From: Microbacterium sp. APC 3901
GTDB lineage: Bacteria; Actinomycetota; Actinomycetes; Actinomycetales; Microbacteriaceae
Assembly (NCBI RefSeq): GCF_030407765.1
Contig: NZ_JASDCU010000001.1
Coordinates: 1-64,000 of the forward strand
Reading direction: 5' to 3'
DNA length: 64,000 bases
Within the stretch, counting starts at the first letter, position 1; each line of letters starts with the position of its first letter. The position numbers and the translations under genes are program-made. Under the pieces are notes generated by a model. That model had not been told where the DNA came from. It searched no databases and saw only the letters and a list, made by a program, of their open reading frames with translations. Below, one piece after another: positions 6,775-15,504 of the stretch.

Positions 6775-8510
6775 TGACCGTGCTCTCGGACGCACCCGCG
6801 ACGCCCGCGGCCCCAGGACGCTCCACCGTCTCCGACCGCGCGCCCCAGCGCCCGATCTCGGCAGAGCGCATCGCCGCCGGACTCACCCTGGTGGCTCTCC
6901 TGGTGCTCGGCATCCTCGCGGTCGAAGAGGTCGGCATCTCGATCCCGGCGATGGTGCAGAGCTGGGGCAACGCCGAGAACTTCATGGCTCGTGTCGGCGG
7001 ACTCTCGTTCCCCGAGCCGGCCGACCTCGCGTGGCTCATCGCCCTCACTGTGGGGCTCGTGCTGGTCGGCACGCTGCTCGCCGCCGTGCTCTCGGTGCCG
7101 ATCGCCTACCTCGCCGCCTCCAACACGACCCCCGGCAACGGCTGGCGGGCCGCGGCCCGATTCGTGGGAGTCCTCACCCGCGCGCTGCCGGATGTCGTGC
7201 TCGCCATGGCGTTCGTGCTCATGTTCTCGCTCGGCACCCTCCCCGGCATCCTCGCCATCGGCATCCACTCGATCGGGATGATCTCGAAGATGTTCGCCGA
7301 CGCGATCGAGCAGATCGACGAGGGACCCCGCCTCGCGATCCGCGCAGCCGGCGGATCGAAGATGCAGGAGTTCGCCTCGGGCATCCTTCCCCAGGTGCTG
7401 CCGAGCTGGGTCGCTACGGTGCTGCATCGCAACGACATCAACCTGCGTGGCAGCGTCGTGCTCGGCTATGTCGGGGTGGCTGGCCTCGGGCTCGAGATGT
7501 CGTACGCCTTCAAGTCGCTCAACTACGGCAAGGGACTCGGCATCGCGCTGGTCATCTTCATCCTGTGCGTCGCGATGGAGATCATCTCGAGCCTGGTGCG
7601 CGGGGCGATGCTCGGTCAGCAGCGGCAGACCCGTTCGTGGATCGACCGCATCATCCACCCGCGACTGCGCGACGCGACAGCATCGGAGGCCTCGGCACCA
7701 CCCGCATGGGCGGCCAGCCCTCAGACCGCGGTGCGGCGACCGTGGACGGCGGAGCGCGTGCGCAACACGAGCGGCATCGTCGTCGCAGTGCTCGTCGTGA
7801 TCGGCGGCGTCGTCGTCAGCCAGATCAACTGGCTCGACTTCTTCACCTTCTGGGGCAAGCTGCCCGAGGTCGCGGCGAAGTTCTGGCCGCCGTCGTTCGG
7901 CAGCTACGAGGCATCGGCGATGATCGCCGCCATGCGGGACACGATCGCGATCGCCCTCGCCGCGACCGTGCTCACCCTGCTGCCGTCGCTGATCCTCGGT
8001 TCGCTGGCGGCGAGCAACGTCGCACCCAGCTCGAGCGCACGCGGCATCGCCCGGTTCCTGCTCGTCGGCATCCGCGGCATCCCCGAGCTGATCCTCGCGA
8101 TCGTGCTCGTGGTGATCACGGGGCTCGGCGCGCAGGCGGGAGTCATCGCGCTCGCCATCGGCGGCATCGGACTGCTCGGCAAGCTGATCGCCGACTCTCT
8201 AGAGGAGGTCGATCGCGGGCCAGAGCGCGCGCTGCGCGCGGTCGGCGCCACCCGTCTGCAGACCTACACCTCGGCGACCGTGCCGCAGGGCATGCAGGCG
8301 CTGATCGGGCACAGCTTCTACATGCTCGACACGAACATCCGCGCGGCGACGATCCTCGGCATCGTCGGCGGCGGGGGAGTCGGCTACTACCTGCTCAACG
8401 CGAGCCAGGGCTCGCGCTACGAGACGGTGACCGCGATCGTGCTGATGATCCTCGTCACGGTGCTCGTCGTCGAGGGACTCGCGATGTGGATGCGGAAGGT
8501 GTTCCGATGA
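6774..8510 (+). CDS. phnE: Phosphonate permease, two PhnE domains fused
   Basis: The transmembrane component, 578 residues, about twice the length of a single PhnE. Two homologous permease halves are present, each with an EAA-type loop: DAIEQIDEGPRLAIRAAGG in the first and DSLEEVDRGPERALRAVGA in the second, each followed by a helix pair. Fused or tandem PhnE genes are common, so this is one polypeptide acting in place of a dimer. The ATG is chosen because it overlaps the stop of phnC; an in-frame extension further upstream would run through phnC and is not credible. The next gene starts in its stop codon (ATGA). Confidence 0.9.
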   Translation: MTVLSDAPATPAAPGRSTVSDRAPQRPISAERIAAGLTLVALLVLGILAVEEVGISIPAMVQSWGNAENFMARVGGLSFPEPADLAWLIALTVGLVLVGTLLAAVLSVPIAYLAASNTTPGNGWRAAARFVGVLTRALPDVVLAMAFVLMFSLGTLPGILAIGIHSIGMISKMFADAIEQIDEGPRLAIRAAGGSKMQEFASGILPQVLPSWVATVLHRNDINLRGSVVLGYVGVAGLGLEMSYAFKSLNYGKGLGIALVIFILCVAMEIISSLVRGAMLGQQRQTRSWIDRIIHPRLRDATASEASAPPAWAASPQTAVRRPWTAERVRNTSGIVVAVLVVIGGVVVSQINWLDFFTFWGKLPEVAAKFWPPSFGSYEASAMIAAMRDTIAIALAATVLTLLPSLILGSLAASNVAPSSSARGIARFLLVGIRGIPELILAIVLVVITGLGAQAGVIALAIGGIGLLGKLIADSLEEVDRGPERALRAVGATRLQTYTSATVPQGMQALIGHSFYMLDTNIRAATILGIVGGGGVGYYLLNASQGSRYETVTAIVLMILVTVLVVEGLAMWMRKVFR

Positions 8511-9655
8511 TCGGCGACGGCAGAGCGAACCACAGCGCGGACCTCGTCGTGGTGGGCGCGGGCATCATCGGGCTCGGCGCGGCGTATGCGGCGGCTCGAC
8601 GCGGTCAGAGCGTCATCGTGGTCGACAGGGCGGATGCGCCGGTGGGGGCGACGATCCGCAACTTCGGGCATCTCTGCATCGGCGCGCAGACCGGCGATGC
8701 GCGCCGCTATGCCGACCTCTCCCGTGATCTGTGGCTGCGCCTCGCGCACGACGCGGGCTTCTGGCTGCGTGAATCCGGCACGCTGGTCGCCGCCCGTCAT
8801 GCAGACGAGATCGCCGTGCTCGAGCATGCGGCGGCCGACGGCGGCATCCGGATGCTGGAGGCCGACGAGCTGCGGCGTCTCGCCCCGCTGCGCGCCGAGG
8901 TGCTCGTCGGCGGCGCGCACATCGAGACCGACCTGCAGACCGATCCGCGCACTGCCGCGGCTGCGATCGTCCGACACCTCGCCGCGCAGGGAGTCGAGTT
9001 CCGCTTCCGCACGGCGGTGACCTCGGTCGCCGGACGACGTGTCGGCACGACGAGAGGCACCATCACGGCGGGTGCTGTGGTCGTCGCGGTCAATCACGAC
9101 GTCGACCAATTGCTGCCGGAATTGGCCGACCGCGCCGGTGTGGAGCGATGCGCTCTCGACATGATGCGCGCAGCGGTGACGTTCCGGCATCCGCTCACGG
9201 CCCCGCTGCTGACCGGCTGGTCGCTCGTGCGGTACGGACGCTTCGCAGACAGCGCGGCCGCCGGTGCCCTCCGGGATCGCCTGCACTCGGAGCGCCCCGA
9301 TCTCGCGGCGCTCGATCTGAATCAGATGTACACCCAGCTGCCGGACGGCACGCTCATCATCGGCGACTCCCACGCCACCTCGAGCGCACCAGAGCCGTTC
9401 CAGCCGGAGGCGGCGTTCACCGCGTTCCTCGCCGAGGCGGAGGCGCTGTTCGACATGCCGACACCGCGGGTGCTCGAGCGATGGCAGGGCGTCTATGCCA
9501 AGGCACAGCGCGACTTCCTCATCGACACGGTCGAGGAGGGCGTGCTGGTGCTCGCCGCGACCACCGGCATCGGAATGACCACGGGTCTGGGGCTCGCCGA
9601 AGAGAATCTCACCGCCGCCTTCGGGTGGGCACCCGCAATGGAAGGAACCTCATGA
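8507..9655 (+). CDS. FAD-dependent oxidoreductase of phosphonate loci (TIGR03364-like)
   Basis: A glycine-oxidase/D-amino-acid-oxidase-type flavoenzyme of 382 residues. The N-terminal Rossmann motif is VVVGAGIIGLGAAYAA, and a C-terminal FAD-binding stretch ATTGIGMTTGLGLAEE closes the fold. The subfamily with NFGHLCIGAQ near residue 50 is known for sitting beside phosphonatase-like HAD enzymes and phosphonate transporters. It is thought to deaminate an aminophosphonate oxidatively. It overlaps the permease and the HAD gene by four bases each (ATGA), which ties it firmly to the uptake system. The substrate is inferred, not shown; it may be a hydroxylated or N-methylated aminoethylphosphonate. 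Confidence 0.85.
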   Translation: MIGDGRANHSADLVVVGAGIIGLGAAYAAARRGQSVIVVDRADAPVGATIRNFGHLCIGAQTGDARRYADLSRDLWLRLAHDAGFWLRESGTLVAARHADEIAVLEHAAADGGIRMLEADELRRLAPLRAEVLVGGAHIETDLQTDPRTAAAAIVRHLAAQGVEFRFRTAVTSVAGRRVGTTRGTITAGAVVVAVNHDVDQLLPELADRAGVERCALDMMRAAVTFRHPLTAPLLTGWSLVRYGRFADSAAAGALRDRLHSERPDLAALDLNQMYTQLPDGTLIIGDSHATSSAPEPFQPEAAFTAFLAEAEALFDMPTPRVLERWQGVYAKAQRDFLIDTVEEGVLVLAATTGIGMTTGLGLAEENLTAAFGWAPAMEGTS

Positions 9656-10377
9656 CCACTCATCTCTCCGCACCTCCGGCACTCGAACTCGTCGTGCTCG
9701 ACATGGCCGGCACGACCGTGCTCGACGGCGGGGTCGTCGAGACGGCGTTCCAGCGCGCAGCCGAGCGCACCGGCGTCGCAGATGGGATGCCGTGGGACGA
9801 CGCACTCGCCCACGTGCGCGCGACCATGGGGCAGTCCAAGATCGACGTCTTCACGCATCTCGCGGGTGGCGACCGGGCGGCAGCCGAACAGGCGACGGCG
9901 GCATTCGAGGGCGCCTATGCCGAGATCGTGGCCGAGCAGGGGGTCACTGAGATCCCCGGTGCCGCGGACGCGATCCAGGGCCTGAAGGATGCCGGTCTGA
10001 CCGTCGTGCTGACGACCGGGTTCGCTCCGGTCACCCGCGATGCGCTGATCGACGGTCTCGGATGGAGCGACCTCGTCGACCTGGCGCTCTCGCCGGTCGA
10101 TGCGGGGCGGGGTCGCCCTGCTCCCGACCTCGTGCTCACTGCGCTGATTCGCACGCAGACCTCGGCGGTCGCGTCAGTCGCCGTCGCGGGAGACACCGTC
10201 AGCGATGTCGAATCGGGGCGCCGTGCCGGTGCCGGCTTCGTGGCCGGCGTTCTCACGGGTGCCCACGACTCGAGTGCCCTCGAGCTCGCCGGCGCCGACG
10301 TCGTGCTCCCGGACGTGACGCACCTCCGCAGCGCGCTCGCCGAGCGCGCGCTGCTCGCGCTCGCGCCCAGCGCCTGA
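9652..10377 (+). CDS. Phosphonatase-like HAD hydrolase (TIGR03351-like)
   Basis: A HAD-superfamily C-P hydrolase candidate of 241 residues. The nucleophile loop is VLDMAGT (Asp17), the signature of phosphonoacetaldehyde hydrolase PhnX and its closest homologues instead of the usual DxDxT. The C-terminal acidic motif is VAGDTVSDVESG. It starts inside the stop of the flavoenzyme. The likely order is oxidation of an aminophosphonate to a phosphono-aldehyde by the flavoenzyme and then C-P cleavage by this protein, releasing phosphate. It is distinct enough from PhnX that the substrate may differ from phosphonoacetaldehyde. Confidence 0.87.
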   Translation: MTTHLSAPPALELVVLDMAGTTVLDGGVVETAFQRAAERTGVADGMPWDDALAHVRATMGQSKIDVFTHLAGGDRAAAEQATAAFEGAYAEIVAEQGVTEIPGAADAIQGLKDAGLTVVLTTGFAPVTRDALIDGLGWSDLVDLALSPVDAGRGRPAPDLVLTALIRTQTSAVASVAVAGDTVSDVESGRRAGAGFVAGVLTGAHDSSALELAGADVVLPDVTHLRSALAERALLALAPSA

Positions 10378-11475
10378 GTGGCCGACATGGGAACCGTGCT
10401 GATCCGACCACCCGGCCATCGCCGCGACGTCGCCCTGCGCCCCGCGGCCACGGCGATGGTGTGGATCGGCGAGGGCCACCCGCACGAGACCATCGCTGTG
10501 CCCGGTGTCGCTCTCGGCGAGAACGACGTGCTGGTCGCGGTCGAGATGTCGACCATCTGCGGGTCCGACGTGCACACCGTGCAGGGGCGGCGATCGGCTC
10601 CCGTGCCCCTGGTGCTCGGCCATGAGAGCGTCGGACGCGTGATCGCCATGGGCGATGACGGGGCGACAGCCGTCGACGGCACCCCGGTGCGTATCGGCGA
10701 CCGGGTGGTCTGGTCGGTCACGATCTCCTGCGGCACCTGCGATCGGTGCGTCCACGGCGTGCCGCAGAAATGCCGCACACTGGGCAAGTACGGCCACGAC
10801 CGCATAGGCGTGCACGGCGACCTGACCGGAGCCTTCGGCACGCACGTCCAGGTGCGCGCAGGCACCGCCATCGTACGGGTGCCCGAGTCCCTGCCGGCTT
10901 CGGTGCTCGCACCGGCGTCGTGCGCGACCGCGACCGCCTGGGCCGCCGTCTCCAGGGCGGCACGTGATCACGACCTCGAGGGCGCAGTCGTGCGCATCCA
11001 CGGGGCCGGCCTCGTCGGGCTCTCGGCCGCCGCGATCGCCGTGGAGCAAGGGGCGACGGTCGAGGTGCTCGACCCCGCGCCCGCACGGCTCGCTCTGGCT
11101 GCACGATTCGGCGCCGGCCGCATCGATCGCGATCCGGACATCGTCATCGAGGCCTCGGGGCATGCCGTGTCCGAGGCCCTCGCCGGTGTGGGCACCGGGG
11201 GCACGGTCGTGCTCGTCGGGAGCGTCTTCCCCGCAGAGCCGGTGCCGCTCGATGCCGAGAGCATCGTGCGTCGGCTGGTGACCGTCACCGGCGTGCACAA
11301 CTACACCGGAACCGAACTGGCCGAGGCCGTCGGATTCCTGGCCGGGCGAGGCCGCGCCTACCCGTTCGCGGATGCGGTCGGAGAGGTGCGACAGCTCGCA
11401 GCCATCGACGAGGCGATCGCCGCGGCATCCGCTCCCGGTGCGCCGCTGCGCATCGGGCTCGTGCCGGGTCACTGA
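10378..11475 (+). CDS. Zinc-binding alcohol dehydrogenase of phosphonate loci
   Basis: A medium-chain dehydrogenase of 365 residues, resembling the family found next to phosphonatase-like genes (HpnZ-type). The catalytic zinc ligands are in TICGSDVHT and GHES. The structural zinc cluster is CGTCDRCVHGVPQKC. The NAD(P)-binding turn is GAGLVGLSAAAIA. The GTG start follows the HAD stop without a gap; an ATG nine bases on is an alternative. It could oxidise or reduce the carbon product left after C-P cleavage, or oxidise a hydroxy-phosphonate before it. Last gene of the operon; it converges on the CinA-like gene. Confidence 0.85.
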   Translation: MADMGTVLIRPPGHRRDVALRPAATAMVWIGEGHPHETIAVPGVALGENDVLVAVEMSTICGSDVHTVQGRRSAPVPLVLGHESVGRVIAMGDDGATAVDGTPVRIGDRVVWSVTISCGTCDRCVHGVPQKCRTLGKYGHDRIGVHGDLTGAFGTHVQVRAGTAIVRVPESLPASVLAPASCATATAWAAVSRAARDHDLEGAVVRIHGAGLVGLSAAAIAVEQGATVEVLDPAPARLALAARFGAGRIDRDPDIVIEASGHAVSEALAGVGTGGTVVLVGSVFPAEPVPLDAESIVRRLVTVTGVHNYTGTELAEAVGFLAGRGRAYPFADAVGEVRQLAAIDEAIAAASAPGAPLRIGLVPGH

Positions 11476-11488
11476 ACTCGGCACTGAA

Positions 11489-11510
11489 CCCGACGGGTAC
11501 CCGACGGGTA
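11489..11510. repeat. Tandem 11-bp duplication between convergent genes
   Basis: CCCGACGGGTA occurs twice in tandem, 13 bases after the stop of the dehydrogenase. CCCGACGGG could also form a tiny hairpin. Confidence 0.8.
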
Positions 11511-11532
11511 TCGGACGGAGGGCGCAGGACTC

Positions 11533-12063
11533 TCAGTCGGCCGGCTCGCGCGGAGCGGTCGACGCCTGTCCGGAGCGTCGCGGGCCTGCGGGCCTGATCC
11601 CCTCGGCGTGGAAGGCGAGCAGCCGCATCGCGGTGTCGACCGTCTCGTCGAGGATCTCCTGCGGGTCGCCGGTGAGCGCCAGCATCCGATGACCGACTCC
11701 GTCGCCCGTCGCCCAGCCGAGGAAGACGGTGCCGGGGTCGTGCCCGCCTTCGCCCTCGGGGCCTCCGACGCCGGTGGTCGAGATGCAGACGTCGGCGTCG
11801 AAGAGCTGTCGCGCGCTCTCGGCGAGATGCTCGGCGCACTCGGCCGAATACGGATCGGTTCCGGGTGCCAGACCGAGCAGCTTCTCCTTGACGTCGGTGA
11901 GGTAGGCGACGATGCCGCCGGCGAACCAGTCGCCTGCATCGTCGCCCGCGCCGATCATGCTCGCCAGGCGTCCCGAGGTCAGCGATTCGACGACGCAGAC
12001 GCGCAACCCGCGTTCAACGGCGACCTCGCTCAGCCGATCCAGCGACGACTGCTCTGCAGTCAC
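11533..12063 (-). CDS. CinA C-terminal family nicotinamide-nucleotide amidohydrolase
   Basis: A stand-alone CinA C-terminal domain (PncC type) of 176 residues, which deamidates NMN to nicotinate mononucleotide in pyridine-nucleotide recycling. The conserved ESLTSGRLASMI motif near residue 25, the GDWFAGGIVAY segment and STTGVGGPEG are all present. The N-terminal molybdopterin-binding half of full CinA is absent, as usual for the short form. The GTG start overlaps the stop of the FHA gene by four bases (GTGA), so the two genes are coupled. The C-terminal 20 residues are rich in Arg and Pro and look disordered. Confidence 0.88.
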   Translation of the reverse strand: MTAEQSSLDRLSEVAVERGLRVCVVESLTSGRLASMIGAGDDAGDWFAGGIVAYLTDVKEKLLGLAPGTDPYSAECAEHLAESARQLFDADVCISTTGVGGPEGEGGHDPGTVFLGWATGDGVGHRMLALTGDPQEILDETVDTAMRLLAFHAEGIRPAGPRRSGQASTAPREPAD

Positions 12064-12581
12064 TTATCCTCAGCGGAGTCGGCGTGCGTCGGCGCGTCCG
12101 ATTCGATGTTCGCCTCGTCGGAGTAGTCGGGCCGCGGCGGCTGCAGCGGCTGGTCGGAGTACTCGCCACCGAGGCGGCCGCCGAAGGGGCGCCCGTGGTC
12201 GGCGAACTCGTCGCGCGCGTAGACGAGCTCCCACTCTCCGACCGTGAAGCGCGCACCCGTGCGCAGCGTCTGCGAGCGGTCACCCGGGTGCGTGGCGGTG
12301 GCCTCGGGGTTGCTGTTCATCTCGCCCTCGCCGTGCAGTTCGAGCACGTACTCGTCGCGGTCGTCGTGCGTGATCGTCGCGTGCACGGGGTCGGCGCCGT
12401 CGAGTCGGAGTTCGTTGTCGGCGGCCGAGCCGATGCGCACCACGTCGACCTCGAGGGCGAACTCCGCGCGCTCTCCGTCGCGGGTGATCCGCAGCCGGGG
12501 GTTGCCCTCGCCGAACTCGGCGTGGGTGGTCGTGGGGGTGTAGCCCTCGTCGGAACGGTCGTCGATGTGTCGTGCGTTCAT
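12060..12581 (-). CDS. FHA-domain-like protein
   Basis: A cytoplasmic protein of 173 residues. Residues about 25-115 resemble a forkhead-associated domain: LRITRDGERAEF, then VRIGSAADNELRLDG and HATITHDD, matching the R-x-G, N-x-x-x-L and S/T-x-x-x-H pattern of phosphothreonine readers. Here His in HATI stands where SxxH is usual. The tails are acidic and disordered. It lies in front of the CinA-like gene with a four-base overlap. The partner kinase is not in this window. The region upstream holds a 13-bp inverted repeat that may control it and the divergent dehydrogenase. Confidence 0.75.
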   Translation of the reverse strand: MNARHIDDRSDEGYTPTTTHAEFGEGNPRLRITRDGERAEFALEVDVVRIGSAADNELRLDGADPVHATITHDDRDEYVLELHGEGEMNSNPEATATHPGDRSQTLRTGARFTVGEWELVYARDEFADHGRPFGGRLGGEYSDQPLQPPRPDYSDEANIESDAPTHADSAEDK

Positions 12582-12631
12582 GGTGGGTCTCCTCGCATTC
12601 CCTGTCAGGATATGCGACCGGGGATTCGCTC

Positions 12632-12680
12632 GCAGGGGGTTGACTTCGGCCGCTTCCGCACCCGATTGTCAACCCCCTGC
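12632..12680. promoter_or_regulatory. 13-bp perfect inverted repeat between divergent genes
   Basis: GCAGGGGGTTGAC (12632-12644) and GTCAACCCCCTGC (12668-12680) are perfect inverted repeats around 23 bases. Being between two genes that point away from each other, it is not a terminator; a dimeric operator or paired promoter elements (TTGAC in both arms) are more likely. Confidence 0.7.
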
Positions 12681-12767
12681 CGACGGCGTCGAGAGGCCGC
12701 GAGTGTCGATGGACGCCCGACTCGCGCCACGAACGGTGGTCGCCCGTCGCGAGGAAGAGGAGACACC

Positions 12768-13652
12768 ATGGCAGACAGCACGCCCGACCCCCGCAGCCAG
12801 CACCGCCAGGAGGAGTTCCCCGCTCAGCAGCAGGACCAGCCGGGCCTGACCGATCAGATGCGCGCTGTGCCCGACCACGGCGAGGAGTCGTACGTGGGGC
12901 ACGCTCGGCTCGAGGGTCGTCGAGCTCTCATCACGGGCGGTGACTCGGGAATCGGCCGGGCCGTCGCGATCGCCTTCGCCCGCGAGGGAGCCGACGTGGC
13001 GATCGTGCACATGCCGGAGGAGCAGCCCGATGCCGATGAGACGATCGAACTGGTCCGTGCCGAAGGCAGGCAGGGGGTCAGCCTGGCCGGAGATCTGCGT
13101 GATGAAGCCTTCGCGACCGAGGTCGTCTCGGAGACCCGGAGCAGTCTCGGCGGATTGGACATCCTGGTGCTGAACGCCGCATACCAGCACGACATCGACG
13201 GCTTCGAGAACCTCGAGACCGACAGGATGCGCCGCGTGTTCGAGACGAACCTGTTCGGGCTGCTGTACTCGGCCAGGGCGGCGTACCCGCACCTGGAGTC
13301 AGGGGCGAGCATCATCGTGACGGCGTCCGTGCAGGCGTTCGAGCCCTCGCCCAATCTCATCGACTACGCGATGACCAAGGCCGCGCAGGTCGCCTTCGTG
13401 AAGGCGCTCGCCGAGGAGGCGGGCGAGCGTGGCATCCGCGTGAACGCCGTCGCCCCGGGGCCCATCTGGACTCCGCTGATTCCGGCCACCGGGTGGAGCG
13501 ACGAGCGAGTGAAGACCTTCGGCTCCGACACGCCTCTGGGGCGCGCCGGGCAACCGGCGGAGCTCGCCGGCGCCTACGTGTACCTCGCCTCTGCCGAGTC
13601 GTCGTTCACATCGGGAGCAGTGCTCGCGGTCACCGGAGGCAAGCACCTCTGA
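12768..13652 (+). CDS. SDR-family oxidoreductase (YghA/general-stress-39 type)
   Basis: A short-chain dehydrogenase of 294 residues with the extended N-terminus of the YghA/YdaD group (about 45 residues ending YVGHARLEGRRALI). The NAD(P)-binding motif is TGGDSGIGRAVA; the active site is Ser in VTASVQAF with YAMTK (Tyr and Lys). The C-terminus FTSGAVLAVTGGKHL fits the family. GAAGAGGAGA precedes the ATG. Relatives in Bacillus are general-stress proteins; the substrate is unknown. The 13-bp inverted repeat upstream may regulate it. It is followed 44 bp later by an exporter gene on the same strand. Confidence 0.88.
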   Translation: MADSTPDPRSQHRQEEFPAQQQDQPGLTDQMRAVPDHGEESYVGHARLEGRRALITGGDSGIGRAVAIAFAREGADVAIVHMPEEQPDADETIELVRAEGRQGVSLAGDLRDEAFATEVVSETRSSLGGLDILVLNAAYQHDIDGFENLETDRMRRVFETNLFGLLYSARAAYPHLESGASIIVTASVQAFEPSPNLIDYAMTKAAQVAFVKALAEEAGERGIRVNAVAPGPIWTPLIPATGWSDERVKTFGSDTPLGRAGQPAELAGAYVYLASAESSFTSGAVLAVTGGKHL

Positions 13653-13684
13653 CCGCCGGAGTTCACCGGCATCTCGCCGGGTCG

Positions 13685-13690
13685 TAGGCT
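13685..13690 (+). promoter_or_regulatory. -10 element TAGGCT of the EamA exporter gene
   Basis: TAGGCT ends six bases before the GTG at 13697; TTCACC lies 17 bases further upstream as a plausible -35. Suggests a leaderless transcript. Confidence 0.6.
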
Positions 13691-13696
13691 TGCGGG

Positions 13697-14668
13697 GTGC
13701 AGCAGTCCGCGTCGTCCCGCCCGCTCGTGGGCGTCGCACTCGTCATCTGCTCCTGCCTCTCCTTGCCGTTCGGGGCGGCCGTCGCAGCCCAGCTCTTCCC
13801 GGTGCTCGGCCCGTGGGGCGTGACGTCGTTGCGCGTCGCGATAGCCGCGCTGCTGCTGGTGGTCATCGTGCGCCCGAGGCCGATGCGCTGGACGAGGGCG
13901 CAGTGGCTCGCTGCAGTGCTGTTCGGAGTCGCGCTCGCCGCGATGAACGGCTTCTTCTACGCGGCCATCGACCGCATCCCGCTCGGCCCGGCCGTCGCGA
14001 TCGAGTTCCTCGGCCCGCTGGTGCTGGCGGCCGTCCTGACCAGGCGCCTGGCCGATGCGGCCTGGGTGGGCGTCGCCTTGTTGGGTATCGTCCTGCTCGG
14101 CGTCGACGGACTGATCGGCGCCGAGCCGCTCGACCCTCTCGGCGTCGTCTTCATCCTGATCGCAGCGGCCTTCTGGGCCATGTACATCCGTATGAGCGCG
14201 CGAGTCGGTGCGATCATCCCGGGCACCAGCGGGCTCGCGGTCGGACTCGTCGTGGCTGCGGTGCTGCTGATCCCGGTCGGGGTGCCGGCGGCCGTCACCG
14301 TCGCGGGCGACATGCAGCTGCTGCTGCTCGCCGCGGTCACCGCTGTGCTGTCGTCGGTGATCCCCTACAGCTTCGAGCTCGCAGCGCTCCGTCGCCTGCC
14401 GCAGCGTGTGTTCGGTGTGCTGCTGAGCCTCGAGCCCGCGTTCGCGACGCTCGCCGGATGGTTGATCCTCGGTCAGTCCGCGACCCCGCTGAGGATGCTC
14501 GCGATCGCACTGGTCGTCGCGGCGAGCGTGGTCACGACAATGGGCGTGCGGCGTCAGCGGCGTCGAGACGGGGCCGCAGCAGGACGGGACGGTGACGCCG
14601 GACCCGACGACGCTGATCGCGATGACGAGCCCGGGCCGTTCACCGCCCCGATTCCGCTGCCCGATTGA
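13697..14668 (+). CDS. EamA/RhtA-type exporter
   Basis: An inner-membrane DMT-superfamily transporter of 323 residues with ten hydrophobic segments in two EamA repeats. The closest recognisable subgroup is RhtA, which exports threonine and homoserine; AIDRIPLGPAVAIEFLGPL near residue 95 is characteristic. The C-terminal 40 residues are charged and disordered. A promoter TAGGCT six bases before the GTG supports this start. It is read towards the YidC-like gene on the other strand, with only 12 bp between their ends. The substrate is inferred from family only. Confidence 0.85.
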   Translation: MQQSASSRPLVGVALVICSCLSLPFGAAVAAQLFPVLGPWGVTSLRVAIAALLLVVIVRPRPMRWTRAQWLAAVLFGVALAAMNGFFYAAIDRIPLGPAVAIEFLGPLVLAAVLTRRLADAAWVGVALLGIVLLGVDGLIGAEPLDPLGVVFILIAAAFWAMYIRMSARVGAIIPGTSGLAVGLVVAAVLLIPVGVPAAVTVAGDMQLLLLAAVTAVLSSVIPYSFELAALRRLPQRVFGVLLSLEPAFATLAGWLILGQSATPLRMLAIALVVAASVVTTMGVRRQRRRDGAAAGRDGDAGPDDADRDDEPGPFTAPIPLPD

Positions 14669-14680
14669 CCACCCCGACCG

Positions 14681-15442
14681 TCAGCCCTTGACCGCGGCCG
14701 GTACGGGCAGGGGATACCGTCGCCGCAGCAGAATGCGCTGCACCAGCGTCCAGACGACCGTGACGGTCAGGTAGAGCGAGGCCGCGAGGGGCACGAACAC
14801 GGCGAACACCGCCGTCAGATAGTGCAGAGCGCTCGTCACTCTCAGCATGGTCGGCGAGTTCAGCGGCGAGTCGTCGTCTACCGCGGTCGGTCGGAAGACC
14901 CGCCGCGTGATCTCCGCCGCTGCGATCATCACGGCGATCAGGGCACCGAACACCAGCAGCGTCTCGGGTGACGCCGTGCCGCCGAAGACGGCCGAGACGA
15001 GGCTCGTTCCCAGCGGTGCACCGAACAGGTCATGCGTGAGCAGGTCGTTGGCGTGCCCCGCGATGTCCGGGCGGATGAACAGCGTGTACAGGATGCCGAC
15101 GACCGGCGCCTGGGCGAGCACAGGCAGCATGCCGGCGAACGGAGACGTGTTCTCGGAGCGATAGAGCTCGAGCATCTCCTTCTGCAGGCGTTCGGGGTTC
15201 TTCTTGTGTCGGCGCTGCAGCTCGCGCAGCCGGGGCGCGAGGCGCGCCCTGGTCTGCTCGGCCTTCGCCTGCGAGATGCCCACGGGAATCAGCAGGGTGC
15301 GCACGAGAAGCGTCACGAGCACCACAGCGAGGGCTGCGGCGGATGCTCCGGCGAGGGGTTCGAGCAGCGAGGAGAGCCCGGCGAGGGCGCCGTACGCCGC
15401 ATCGAGCAGAAAGGTCAGGGGTGGGAAGGCGAAGATGTCCAT
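14681..15442 (-). CDS. YidC/Oxa1-family membrane insertase, probable second copy
   Basis: A membrane insertase of 253 residues. Five hydrophobic segments and the conserved Arg in VTLLVRTLLIPVG, which lies in the hydrophilic groove of YidC, are present. A charged cytoplasmic hairpin of about 35 residues (QAKAEQTRARLAPRLRELQR) follows. It is not next to rpmH, rnpA or jag as the housekeeping yidC is, so it is probably a paralogue. Immediately upstream on the same strand is a small DUF6412-type protein, a pairing that suggests they work together. There is no signal-peptide or lipobox. Confidence 0.85.
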   Translation of the reverse strand: MDIFAFPPLTFLLDAAYGALAGLSSLLEPLAGASAAALAVVLVTLLVRTLLIPVGISQAKAEQTRARLAPRLRELQRRHKKNPERLQKEMLELYRSENTSPFAGMLPVLAQAPVVGILYTLFIRPDIAGHANDLLTHDLFGAPLGTSLVSAVFGGTASPETLLVFGALIAVMIAAAEITRRVFRPTAVDDDSPLNSPTMLRVTSALHYLTAVFAVFVPLAASLYLTVTVVWTLVQRILLRRRYPLPVPAAVKG

Positions 15443-15504
15443 GGAAGTCCGTTCGTGTGTCGGGAAGGGTCGGCGAAAGCCGCGCAGTCCCGTACGAGGA
15501 CGGA

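Noticed and set aside
3944-11475. C-P lyase pathway
   Set aside because: None of the phnG-M core genes is present; the enzymes are of the flavin-oxidase and HAD type.
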